In this document: one piece after another, positions 29,515 to 41,046 of the stretch
Numbering within the stretch: the first letter of the stretch is position 1
How the letters are laid out: each line of letters opens with the position of its first letter
Source of the DNA: Escarpia spicata
Taxonomy: Eukaryota > Annelida > Polychaeta > Sabellida > Siboglinidae
Assembly (NCBI GenBank): GCA_963995525.1
Contig: OZ023213.1
Location: 50,902,987-50,966,986 of the forward strand
Direction: 5' to 3'
DNA length: 64,000 bases
The notes under the pieces: model-generated
Database searches by the model: none
Told to the model about the DNA's origin: nothing
The model's input: only the letters and a program-made list of their open reading frames with translations
Made by a program: the position numbers and the translations under genes

Positions 29515-30655
29515 TCAGACTTCCTCCCCTTAACACTACAGGGCTCCAGGGTGGTCACGATGTCTCAACACAAGATACAACTAGGACCAGACTTCCTCCC
29601 CTTAACACTGCAGGGCTCCAGGGTGGTCACGATGTCTCAACACAAGATACAACTAGGACCAGACTTCCTCCCCTTAACACTGCAGGGCTCCAGGGTGGTC
29701 ACGATGTCTCAACACAAGATACAACTAGGACCAGACTTCCTCCCCTTAACACTGCAGGGCTCCAGGGTGGTCACGATGTCTCAACACAATATACAACTAG
29801 GACCAGACTTACTCCCCTTAACACTGCAGGGCTCCAGGGTGGTCACGATGTCTCAACACAAGATACAACTAGGACCAGACTTCCTCCCCTTAACACTGCA
29901 GGGCTCCAGGGTGGTCACGATGTCTCAACACAAGATACAACTAGGACCAGACTTCCTCCTCTTAACACTGCAGGGCTCCAGGGTGGTCACGATGTCTCAA
30001 CACAAGATACAACTAGGACCAGACTTCCTCCCCTTAACACTGCAGGGCTCCATGGTGGTCACGATGTCTCAACACAAGATACAACTAGGACCAGACTTCC
30101 TCCCCTTAACACTGCAGGGCTCCAGGGTGGTCACGATGTCTCAAAACAAGATACAGCTAGGACCAGACTTCCTCCCCTTAACACTGCAGGGCTCCATGGT
30201 GGTCACGATGTCTCAACACAAGATACAACTAGGACCAGACTTCCTCCCCTTAACACTGCAGGACTCCAAGGTGGTCACGATGTCTCAACACAAGATACAA
30301 CTAGGATCAGACTTCCTCCCCTTAACACTGCAGGGCTCCAGGGTGGTCACGATGTCTCAACACAAGATACAACTAGGACCAGACTTCCTCCTCTTAACAC
30401 TGAAGGGCTCCAGGGTGGTCACGATGTCTCAAAACAAGATACAACTAGGACCAGACTTCCTCCCCTTAACACTGCAGGGCTCCAGGGTGGTCACGATGTC
30501 TCAACACAAGATACAACTAGGACCAGACTTCCTCCCCTTAACACTGCAGGACTCCAAGGTGGTCACGATGTCTCAACACAAGATACAACTAGGATCAGCC
30601 TTCCTCCCCTTAACACTGCAGGGCTCCAGGGTAGTCACGATGTCTCAACACTAGA
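29515..30655. repeat. 72-bp minisatellite, about 16 copies
   Basis: Units contain GGTCACGATGTCTCAACACA and CCAGACTTCCTCCCCTTAAC. Because 72 is a multiple of three, one frame stays open for 367 codons, but the repetition makes this an artefact of the array rather than evidence of a gene. Confidence 0.95.
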
Positions 30656-30896
30656 TAAAACTATCCTAACTTATTAGTTTTGGCCACTTCTACAATTGGG
30701 ATGATTTTGGTCCTGCCGTGCAAATGGTCTCTCGACTTATGTTTCTATGTCTGCCTCCCTGCCTCCGTGTCTATTTGCCTGTCTGTCTGTCTGCCTGTCT
30801 GACTGCCTGTCTGTCTGTTTGACTTTTTCTTTCTGTACCTCAACCCTCTCTCTCTATCTCTGTCTATATTATTAATGCGCATACTTTGGACGTCTT

Positions 30897-31575
30897 TAAA
30901 TGCATCTCCTCGGAGACGCCATGGTCCACTCTCTTCTTTGGGGGCAGTGTGACAGTATCTCCTCGGAGGCGCCATGATCCACTCTCTTCTTTGGGGGCAG
31001 TGTGACATTATCTCCTCCATGGCACCATGGTCCACTCTCTTCTTTTGGGGCAGTGTGACAGTATTTCCTCCCTGGCGCCATGATCCACTCTCTTCTTTGG
31101 GGGCAGTGTGACAGTATCTCCTCGGAGGCGCCATGATCCACTCTCTTCTTTGGGGGCAGTGTGACAGTATCTCCTCCCTGGCGTCATGATCCATTCTCTT
31201 CTTTGGGGGCAGTGTAACAGTATCTCCTCCATGGCGTCATGGTTCACTCTCTTCTTTGGGGGCAGTGTGACAATATCTCCTCCCTGGCGTCATGATCCAC
31301 TCTCTTCTTTGGGGGCAGTGTGACAGTATCTCCTCGGAGGCGCCACGGTCCACTCTCTTCTTTGGAGGGAGTGTGACATTATCTCCTCCCTGGCGCCATG
31401 GTCCACTCTCTTCTTTGGGGGTAGTGTGACAGTATCTCTTCCCTGGCGCCATGGTCCACTCTCTTCTTTGGGGGGCAGTGTGACAGTATCTCCTCGGAGG
31501 CGCCATGATCCACTCTCTTCTTTGGGGGCAGTGTGACATTATCTCCTCCATGGCGCCATGGTCCACTCGCCTCTG
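30897..31575. repeat. 53-bp minisatellite, about 13 copies
   Basis: Units start CCTCGGAGGCGCCATGATCC or CCTCCCTGGCGCCATGGTCC and contain CACTCTCTTCTTTGGGGGCA. The period is 53 bp (e.g. 30908 to 30961). A (CTGT)n-rich stretch precedes it at about 30770-30830. Confidence 0.92.
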
Positions 31576-33950
31576 TCAATGTGCATTCGCTTCATAGGAC
31601 CATTGGCTTCTGAGTTAGCGTTATTTACGTACGTGTTTGCGATATATTTATCCCCATGTTGGATAAACGTGGACACGGTGAGTGTTGAGCAACTCACCAA
31701 AGAGGGCGCCACTGGTGTGACTTTACGTTCGCTTTAACGAAACTTCGTTAATTGGCGACAGCAAAATCAAAACGCTCCACGAAAACGATTTTAAGATATT
31801 AAAACAATACTGTTGCCCTTCGTTTGTTGTTGCGTGGCTGGTGTAAGCTAGTTGGAATTGGTCAATACAGTCATAAACTAAAATTATATTTAATTGTATG
31901 GAAATCTTAAGTAAGTGATGCGCTGTTTCATACACATTGTAATTCGTCAAACATTTCGGGAATTTAAATATGTTGTACGTTCTGTTCTGTTCCGCCACGG
32001 TGGTAATTGTTAACAGTAAGTTTGATGAATTGGTTATCGCCAAATGTGGAAAAACACGAACGCGCCAAACATCAAAGGTTCTTGCGGTTATCCCGGCCAG
32101 GATGATATTGTATTGGCAATAGTGCGTATTTAGAGTCTGGATGTTTTGTTTATAATACTTTTTTAACATTTCGCGGACGCAACTTCAACATTGCGATAGC
32201 TGGTTCGGGGTTGTTAAACGCAATTTGATGTGCAGTAGATATGCAGTATAGATATACCTTCAACAAATTTATTGTGGTATTAAGAACAACATGTGAATAA
32301 ATATTAATAAAAGAGGAACAGATGTCACACCTTTAATTAAGCGAAACAATTAATGCAGTAATCCGCGTCATTGAGTCTCGACAAGACTGCGGCGACGGCA
32401 GCGAATTACGAGGACAGTTGTTGTGACGAGGCCATAACCACTAGACCGGAATCAATTACTCGCGTCCGACGCGTGTTGTCAGTGAGCCCCCACATACGGA
32501 ACGATATTAAGGTCATATTTCCATCGTGTCACATGCCATTTTGCGTTGCATTCTGCAAATGTCATCATGATTGATGTCCTTCTATTATTCCAATTACAAA
32601 GTTATAGTGCACGGTTGTTGTTCTAACATTCACATTCTGGTTCTGTGTTCCTGTTTGTATTTACTTCTAGATGCCTTTTACTCACATTCGTTTGCTGAAA
32701 TACTTTAACATTTGCTCAAACAGGTTAAGTCAAACACGTTTGCTCAAATATAGTTTTGGTCAAATGCGTTTTGCTCAAATATGTACTAGTTTAACCTTTT
32801 GAGCTGGTGGCGTCCCTAGCGAACTACACCAGCTTGCACATATTGAAATGTCCCTTGGATTGTTTGGAATATAATAGCTTAATAATTTCAGGTTATGCAT
32901 GCGGTGCTTCATGACAAGCACATAGTTATGTGGCTAAGCAATTACCAAACATGAAATAGACAGATTTTACCGAAGAAATCCTGAGTTGCTTGGCCTTGGA
33001 CGCTGGCCGAGCCTCTGGGTTTCAGCGGAGCCGAGCGGCCGGGAGCGACGTTGCTGAATTGTCGAAGCAGCTTTGTGTCAGACTTGTTGCGTAGTTTGTG
33101 AATGTAAGTGAGTTATAACACTCAAATAAACCTTTGTCATTGTCACAATTCGTCATGTTTTTGGTGAGTGAACAAAAAAAGTATTTCCGAAGTACATACT
33201 ATAACCGCAACGTATTCTTTCGTAAATGGGTTGTAGGCGAGTGGTAGGCTTATAACGCGTCGGGTTTTAGCCTAGAGATGTTTTTGGGTAGTCTGCTCGA
33301 TCATCGCACTGTCTTTTCTTGTTATTGAATACAACTTTTTTTTCTTTTCACAAAATTATATAAGCCAAATCATTTTACAATCTGTAAGTATATTTACTTG
33401 CATCATTATTATTTGGCCGTTAGTATTCGTTCTAATACGGACGAATAACCCATGATCGCATCCTCGCGCGCCAGGGGTCGCTGCTACTGATTACGTCAAT
33501 GCCAGCGGGCAGTACCCCCTGGCTGATCGCTTTGCGAAACTCTGAATTTAAGCTCAGCTTATGAAATGGCTCACTGTGTCAGTAGTTGGCGGCATGTTAG
33601 GTGGTCATAATAAGACTAATTTCAACCAACCGTGGCTCGTGTTACATGCAATGTTTAGGAAGTAGAAGCAAAATACACAATACCGTTCAACTGTTCATGC
33701 TAATGGGCGAACGGGTCATTATATATTGGGATTCCCAGAAGTCGTTTATCCGTCTTCAAAATGGGGTAGATATTTGCGCTGTTCTCACGGGTGACGCAGT
33801 CGCTATTGTAGCCTCGATTATCCAGACGCCGTGAGGTGGCAGCGTTGTCCCATCACAACGGCCTGGATTATTAAGTCCCAGCCAATGTTACCGGTAGGGG
33901 GCTTTACCCCAGATTCGGGTAGAGACGATGATTGGCTCTCAGGCCAACTA
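31576..33950. other. Mostly unannotated region with one dispersed repeat copy
   Basis: Copy 2 of the 26735-27010 repeat lies at 32293-32490. TTTGCTCAAA-type short repeats occur at 32685-32790. No coding region supported. Confidence 0.4.
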
Positions 33951-35220
33951 GGAAATAACACATTAAATAAGGATACACTTTTATCAGATCTTATTATACT
34001 ATAATTAAAAATTAAGTGCATAGTCGATAAATTTGTACCCTTCAAAAACAAGGGAAACGGTAAAAAAAGAAACACTTATCGAAAGAAACCATTAGAAAAA
34101 TTAATTATAAACAAATGATGTGGAAGTGATATAGATGTACTGGAAATGATGAAGACTACAAGTTTATAAAGAAGCACTTAACCAATCTACAGCTGAAATT
34201 AGAAATTCAAAGAGAAGATATGAACAAAAATTAGCTAGTAATATAAAACATGACAGCAAGAGTTGTTATGCGTATGTTCGAAGCAAACAGAAAGTTCAGG
34301 ATAAGGTCCGTCCTGTAGAAGATAGTGCTGGAAACATAATATCAGAGGGATTCTTAATGGCAGAAGACCTGAATGAGTATTTTATTTCAGTGTTTACCAG
34401 GGAAGATATTAGTTCACTGCCAGTATCAGAGGCTAAGTTCAAGGGGGCAGATTCAGACTATTTAGGACAGTTAGATGTAACCCCGGAAATGGTAGCTAAG
34501 AAAACAAAGGTTATGAAGGATAATAAATCACCTGGAGTGGATGGGATTCCGCCCAAACTACGACTGGAGATTGTAGAACAAATTAGTGTACCACTAGCTA
34601 CAGTTTTCAATTTGTAATTAGAAGAGGGGGTGGTTCCTTTAGAATGGAAAGAGGCAAATATTATACCGTTATTTAAAAAAGGTTCGAGAAACAAGTCAGA
34701 GAAATATAGACCAGTGAGTTTAACATCAGTTATTTGCAAATTACTAGAAAGACTAATTAAAGATCACATGGTGGATTTTATTGTTAAAAATAACTTGATA
34801 AACCCATCTCAACATGGGTTTTTAAAAGCGAGGTCATGCTTAACAAACATGTTATGTTTTTTGGAAGACATCACTGAGTGGGTAGATGACGGATCACCAG
34901 TAGATATCGTCTACTTAGATTTTCAAAAAGGTTTCGACAAAGTACCACATCAAAGATTACTGCTTAAACTAAAGGCCCATGGCATAGGAAATGGTATAAT
35001 AAACTGGATAGAAAAATAGCTGATTGACAGAAGACAACGGGTAGTAGTTGATGGGGAGGCTTCAAACTGGAAATCGGTATTGTGTGGGGTACCACAGGGA
35101 TCAGTATCAGGACCTATATTATTCTTAATATATATAAATGATTTGGATGATGAAATAACGAGCAAGGTGTTGAAATTTGCGAATGATACAAACGTGTTTA
35201 GAAAGATTAAAAGTGATGGA

Positions 35221-35235
35221 GATAGACAGCATTTA
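35221..35235. repeat. 15-bp target site duplication of the nested LINE, left copy
   Basis: GATAGACAGCATTTA, repeated at 37813-37827; copy A has the uninterrupted site at 18013-18027. Confidence 0.88.
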
Positions 35236-37812
35236 AGAAGACAAGGATGCATTCCGAAACAACCTGGAAGAAATTATTGGGCATGTGGAGCCAGAGACAA
35301 TGCTGGTTGTGGCAGGTGATTTAAATGCAAATGTAGGAAAGAGACAGAACAGTGAGGAGACCTTAGGAAAGTACGAATATGGAACGAGAAACAGAGAGGG
35401 ACAAGATCTGGTCGAGATGCTAGACAGAAATCAGCTAGTGGTGGTAAACTCCTTCTTTCAGAAGAAGGAATCGCACAAGATTACATACAGAAGTGGAAAC
35501 AACAGAACAGAGATAGATCTGCTGATAGTTAGAAGCAGCCAGTTGAACAAGCTTAGGGACTGCAAAGTTCTGGCAGGAGAGCACATAACGAGCCAACATA
35601 AACCAGTGGTTTATGAAATGTGGATAGGAAGAGGCAAACAGGGAAGGAAGAAACAAAGGCAGGTAATAAAATGGTGGAAATGTGAAGGAGAGGTGATGGC
35701 CCAATACAAAACCGAAGTAGAGAGGAAGTTCAGGCTACTCCAAGAACAAAGGGAGGATGTGGAATCAGAGTGGAAAGCACTTAAGGAAGGCTTTGTTAGA
35801 ACAGCTGAGGAAATATGTGGCAGAACATCAGGAAAGCCGACACAAAGTCGAAAGAAGAAAGAACAGTGGTGGTGGAACCAGGAAGTTGAACAAGCAATAC
35901 GAGAATAAAAGGAGGCGCTGAAGTGTGTGGAAGAAGCGAGTGATGAAGAAAAGACAAGGCTAAAGCAGAAGTACCGGGAGAAGAAGAAGGCAGCAAATAA
36001 GGCAGTTGCTAAAGCAAGAGATGATAAACAGCAGGGATTATGTGATAAGATTGAAGAAGATGGAGGGAAAAAACTGATCTTCAAACTTGCCAGGGATAGA
36101 GATAGAGACAGCAAAGATACCATACGAACATCAGCAATGAAGATAAGCGACGGGACACTGGTCACTGGAGCAAAACAAGTGCTGGGTGTTTGGGAGGAGT
36201 ACTTCAAGAAACTACTAAATCCGGAGGAAGAATATGAGATAGAGATACCTCATACCGTAAGGAGAGAGCTGGAGGTGAGGACAATAACAGAAGAAGAGGT
36301 GGAGAAAGCAGTAAAGAAGATGAAAACTGGAAAGGCTGTAGGAGTGGATGAACTCTCAGTGGAAATGGTGAAAGCAAACAGACTAGTTGGAATCAAGTGG
36401 CTGACGAGGCTGTTTAATGTGTGCTTCACAGCAGGAGAGATACCAGCAGAATGGCGAAGAGGAGTGATTGTGCCGATATGGAAGGGGAAAGGGGACATCC
36501 ATGACCCAGGGAGATACAGAGGCAACACATTACTGAGTCAAGCCCTGAAATTGTTGGAAAGGATACTGGATGCTTGGGTGAGGCTTTCAGTGGAGAACAA
36601 AATTGAAGAGAATCAGCTGGGATTTAGAAAAGGGAGAGGAACAAATGATGGATTGTTGGCCATCAGACAAATTATCGAGAAGAAGAGAGAATTTAAAAAG
36701 GATGTAGCATTCGGTTTTGTAGATCTGGAAAAGGCATTTGACACCGTGCCGAGAGAACTCGCATTTGCAGTCATGAGATGGATGGAGGTTGGAGAAGCAG
36801 AAGCCAGAATGGTGGAGGAAATGTACAAGGAGACAACAGCGGTAGTGAGAGTCGAAGGAGAAACATCGGAACAATTTGAAGTGGAAGTAGGACTCAGACA
36901 GGGAAGTGCCTTGAGTCCCCTGCTTTTCATTATGGTGATGAACCTGATCAGTGGAAAGATATCGGAGCAGGAAGAACTTAAGAAGATACTGTATGCAGAA
37001 GACCTAGCAGTGGTGGCTGATAACAAAGAGGAATTACAGAAGGCTTTGCAAGAATGGAGTGACACCTTCAGAAAACACGGTCTCCGAATGAATCTGGAGA
37101 AGACTGAAGTAATGTGGATAGGAGAACAGGAGGTAGATCTGCATGTAGTTATCGACGGAAAGACCATTAAACAAGTGAACAGCTTTGTATACCTGGGCGG
37201 TGCAGTGAGTGAGGATGGAAGGAGTAGTAAAGAAATACAGAGGAGGATGCAAGCAGGAGCAGCAGCATGGAAGAGGGTAGAAGGCATTATGTGGGACAGA
37301 AAACTGAAGAAACAACTGAAAGGAAAAGTGTTGGAAGCCTGCGTTGTACCAGCCTGTATATATGGGTTGGGAACACTGCCACTGACAGAGAGACAGGAGG
37401 TGAAACTACAGGTGGCAGAAAACAACTGGGTCAGAAGAATATGTAGAGTAACACGAGAGGACAGAAGGAAGATGGAGGAATTGAGAGAGGAGATTGGAAT
37501 GAAAAAACACCTAAAGAGGAAAGTAGCCGGTAACAGAATGAGATGGGCGGGACATGTACATAGAATGGGTGAAGACAGACTGGCGAAAAGAGCATGGAAA
37601 GTAGAAGAGGGTGGCAGACGAAGGAGAGGAAGACCAAGGCTGAGATGGAACGACAGCATAAAACGAGACCTGGGGAGGGCTGGCGTGAACAGCCATGAAT
37701 GGATGGCAATTGCTGACGAGAGAGAGAGGTGGAAAGAACTGACAAGAAAAGTAGAAGAAGCTACCAAGTGACGTGGACCCCACCCCGCAAGGGAGCAAGG
37801 GGAAGAAGAAGG
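35236..37812 (+). mobile_element. RTE-like non-LTR retrotransposon nested in CR1 copy B (5'-truncated)
   Basis: A 2,577-bp insertion flanked by a 15-bp duplication, ending in GGGGAAGAAGAAGG. It encodes the C-terminal part of an AP endonuclease and a full reverse transcriptase domain. The 5' part of the endonuclease is missing, which is typical of target-primed insertion with 5' truncation. Confidence 0.88.
35285..37771 (+). pseudogene. RTE-like endonuclease/reverse transcriptase, near-intact frame
   Basis: The endonuclease end is [12 protein letters not shown], then RTEIDLLIVR and ITSQHKPVVYE. A single TAA at 35906-35908 interrupts the same frame, which then stays open for more than 600 codons. 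RT landmarks are GKAVGVDELSVEMVK, YRGNTLLSQALKLLERI, NQLGFRKGRGTNDG, VDLEKAFDTVPREL, LRQGSALSPLLF and ILYAEDLAVVAD. The catalytic YADD is YAED here, so activity is doubtful. The C-terminus has MRWAGHVHRM and RRRGRPRLRWNDSIKRDL. Confidence 0.85.
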
Positions 37813-37827
37813 GATAGACAGCATTTA
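37813..37827. repeat. 15-bp target site duplication of the nested LINE, right copy
   Basis: Identical to 35221-35235. Confidence 0.88.
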
Positions 37828-37933
37828 CAAGATGATCTTGACAGGTTGGTCTGAAAAGTGGCAAATGCTGTTCAATTTTGGGAAATGTAAACGCCTCCAC
37901 ACATGACATGGGAACGAAGATGTAGAATATACA

Positions 37934-38569
37934 ATGGGGGGTACTGTACTAAGTACTACTATAAATGAAAAGGACTTAGGGGTAACCATTAGTGCTGATA
38001 TGAAGGTTTCAGAGCAGTGCGGAATTACAGCTTCAAATGGAAATCAAAACCTTGGATTAATTAGGCGAAATATAGCGTATAAGGAAAAAGAACTAATAAT
38101 ACCGGTGTACAAAACAACAGTGAGGCCTCATTTAGAATATTGTATACAAGCGTGGAGGTCATATCGCAAGAAGGACATAGATATGCTAGAAAGAGTACAG
38201 AGGAGAGCGACTAAAATGTTACAAAAACTGAGAGATCTTAGTGGTGAAATTCGCCTAAAAGAATGTGGTTTAACAACACTAGAGACCAGGAGATTGAGAG
38301 GAGATCAGATACAAGTGTTTAAAATACTTAATGGTTATGAAAATATTGATAGAAATATGTTTTTCTCAGTTAAGAAAGATAGAAGGACTAGAGGACATGA
38401 AGTTACATTAGCAAAGGAGCAGTATAGATTATATATAAGAAAGTTCTCATTTTCACAGAGGACTGTAACTGAATGGAACATATTATCTGCTGATTTTGTG
38501 GATGCTAGTAGCGTGAATATGTTTAAAAATAAAATCGACACATATCTCAGAAGGGCGGGATACACGTAG
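37934..38569 (+). pseudogene. CR1-like RT C-terminal segment of copy B
   Basis: An open frame of 211 codons continues the CR1 ORF after the nested insertion (EKDLGVTISADMKVSEQCG to TYLRRAGYT). It is homologous to 18143-18777; here the tyrosine lost to TAG in copy A is intact. Confidence 0.85.
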
Positions 38570-38679
38570 ATAAAAGGGTTGGACTCTCGATAAGCCAAAT
38601 GGCTTCCTTGTCCACCTGCTACCTAGAGTTAATTCTCTGGGTGGCAATCTTGTTAAATCTTGTTAAATCTATGACAACT

Positions 38680-40295
38680 ATTCAACATTAAACTTATATT
38701 GAAACAGGTCACACACAAAATAAACCGACATTAAACCTTTTTCGTAGTTTAATGCCTTTTAATCACATGCATATTCACTAGATGGCAACTCTCATGGCAT
38801 AACATTCAGAAGGGCTATTCAGAGCCAGACTATCGTTCTGGCGAAGTCACGCAGCCAGGCGAGAGTCGGTTAAGCGAGACTATCGCGACTGACGAAGTCA
38901 ATGACTAGTTTGACTCATCTAACTGCCGCGCTTCGCGTAGGAGATCTGCCAGGGCTAGTTTTGCATGGCAAACAGCCCTGGCTTGCGAGGATGCATGGTC
39001 GCCTATATGCACTATTGGGACCATTAGTTGTACGTCATTCCCCTTATTTGGTGTCCGGTCGTCACGTTGATCCCAATCTTGGCTATACACAATCGAATGT
39101 TGTGTATTGTTTACTGTGGAACCCAAACGATGATGTAGTATTTTGATGGATAATGCCACCTGTAAAACGTGACAGTAACATATGAGTTCTTCAGGTGACC
39201 GGCCGCTGAATAAATAGTGGATTGTTTCCCTCGTTTTATTGCAATAGACGCTAACGCGCCTTCTTGCAGTTGTTGTGTACAGCCCGCCAAGGGCCGTTGC
39301 TAGGACGCGAGACAGGATGTCGCGTAATCGCTAATCGTCTCAATTTGACCAGATAAATACACGTATACGGACAAATAGCCCATTGTCGCCCATACGCAAG
39401 TTGACCGAATACGGTCGGATAGCAATGCAACACTATTTGGCCGGATACGGACAAATAGCCCATGATATAAACATATGCTATTTGACCGGATAAATATACC
39501 ATGACAGCTTAGTTATATGCCAATGCAGCGGATATATAAAAGGTGATTTACGTAAACATGGATTATCTGATCTATGATAAACTAGCGCGAACTACTACTT
39601 ATCAAACAATCTATGACGTACCAGAGCATCTCAATCAGTCTTGATTCGAATGGTTTGGACATATTTGTTTGCATGTGTCCGTTATTTCGTAGGGTTCCGT
39701 ATTGCTTGTAAAATCGAAATGTATCGTTATCTCTTACGCAATACGATGTAACTGTGCATTTGTTCGTCAGGTGTCGTTACTAACAGTCTAGTCAAATAAA
39801 ACTTGTCAAGCCTAAATAAAGTAGATCTACACTTTAATTAATAATAATGGCTAACTTATCTATAGTTTTGGTATTTGTGGCGGGCGGATCGTATTTATAA
39901 TTACCAAGCAAAACTAGATCTTCTCAGCGTATTATTTATCTAATGCGAATTTAAATAATTTAAACATTACGTGAAGTAGGCCTACGATCGCATAGCTTAT
40001 ATATTGTGGTGCCGGTAGTGTTTTGGTGATAACATTAAAACAGCTCGACATCTGATTAATTTGAAGATAACTTTATTACATGGTATAATTCACAGCACAA
40101 CATGACCGAAGCGTCCAGTATTTTCCCTTCTGTTCCATGAACGCGTACATTACGTAATATTTATGTAATTTATTAATACACTATAGTTTCTCTGTTCGAA
40201 ATTGGTAACAGCTGCCGATAAATTGCTGAACAGTCTTCAGGATAGTTCATTTCTATATGCAAATGAGTTCTTTGAAACATATCCAATACGTGAAT
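38680..40295. other. Region without recognisable gene
   Basis: AT-rich. Short repeats of GGATACGGACAAATAGCCCAT at about 39365 and 39443. No coding region supported. Confidence 0.4.
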
Positions 40296-40297
40296 TG

Positions 40298-40420
40298 TTA
40301 CCTTATAGAGGCTTTCGTTGATGTGACACACCAACTTATTGAGGACATGTGACGTATGACGTCATCGTACATGTGAGATAGTTTGTAATTCCCCTCGTCT
40401 CGGGCAGTATCATTTTCACA
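40298..40420 (-). mobile_element. Penelope-like element 3' end, inverted copy
   Basis: The minus strand reads RDEGNYKLSHMYDDVIRHMS, then SISWCVTSTKAS, the C-terminal text of Penelope-like polyproteins. It is about 80% similar, in inverted orientation, to 43440-43535. Confidence 0.7.
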
Positions 40421-40842
40421 AGAGAAGAAGAACAGAACAACAGCATGCCCTTCCTTGATGATAATTTCAGCAGAAAGGAAGATGACAGCGTTAAGTCTAC
40501 AGTGTATCGGAAGAAGACACAATAACTGAACTTTGCATTCCACCACCACAAACACCAAAAGTTAGGAATCGGCAGAACCTAGATGAACCCGTGTGAGACG
40601 ATAACTTCGGAAGAAGGGGACAAGAAGTAAAAGGAGAAACACATAAGAGGAGCCCTGAAAGTTTCTGGCTATCCGTCTTGGGCCTTTGACAAGATCACTG
40701 ATAGCAATAAGAAGAAAAAGACAGAAAAAAGAAAACGGACAAGACCTACAGAAGCCAAGTAGTCACAGAGGGGGTACATCGAGTACTGAAGAAGAATGGG
40801 GTAGCAATAGCCATTAGTCCCCACACCACCCTCAGGCGCCTG

Positions 40843-41046
40843 TTGGTACACCCTAAGAACCAAGTGGAGCCAGAAGAACAGGGTGAACTGGTGGACCAAA
40901 TACCATGCCAGAACTGTGGTGCTGAATATATCGGGGAGACGGGAAGATTGTTCAAAGCGAGACTTGAGGAACGTAGAAAGGATGTTGACAATACAAGGAA
41001 AAAGAAATACACAGGAGCGAGAAAAAAGATCAACGCAACAACATAG
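40843..41046 (+). pseudogene. GIY-YIG endonuclease domain of the Penelope-like element (partial)
   Basis: The frame reads VHPKNQVEPEEQGELVDQIP, CQNCGAEYIGETGR and LFKARLEERRKDV, the C-x2-C plus YIGETGR-x-L-x-x-R-L core of Penelope GIY-YIG nucleases. It ends at TAG where the 39-bp array begins; the downstream coding text is in another frame. Confidence 0.8.

Larger units (their letters stand above)
33950..38671 (+). mobile_element. CR1-like LINE copy B, split by a nested RTE-like LINE
   Basis: The CR1 frame begins with a decayed KFVPFKNKGNGKKRN (about 34020), then EDLNEYFISVFTRED, KSPGVDGIPPKLRLE and VDIVYLDFQKGFDKVPHQ, with stops at 34615 and 35017. It is interrupted at 35235, resumes at 37813 and runs to the RRAGYT C-terminus (38569), ending in the same TCTTGTTAAA tail as copy A. 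The RT active site here reads FAND rather than FADD. Confidence 0.88.

Noticed and set aside
29551..30654. 367-codon open frame
   Set aside because: Purely the 72-bp minisatellite; the frame is open because the unit length is a multiple of three.
30897..31575. CRISPR-like array
   Set aside because: Repeats are contiguous 53-bp units without unique spacers, in a eukaryotic context.
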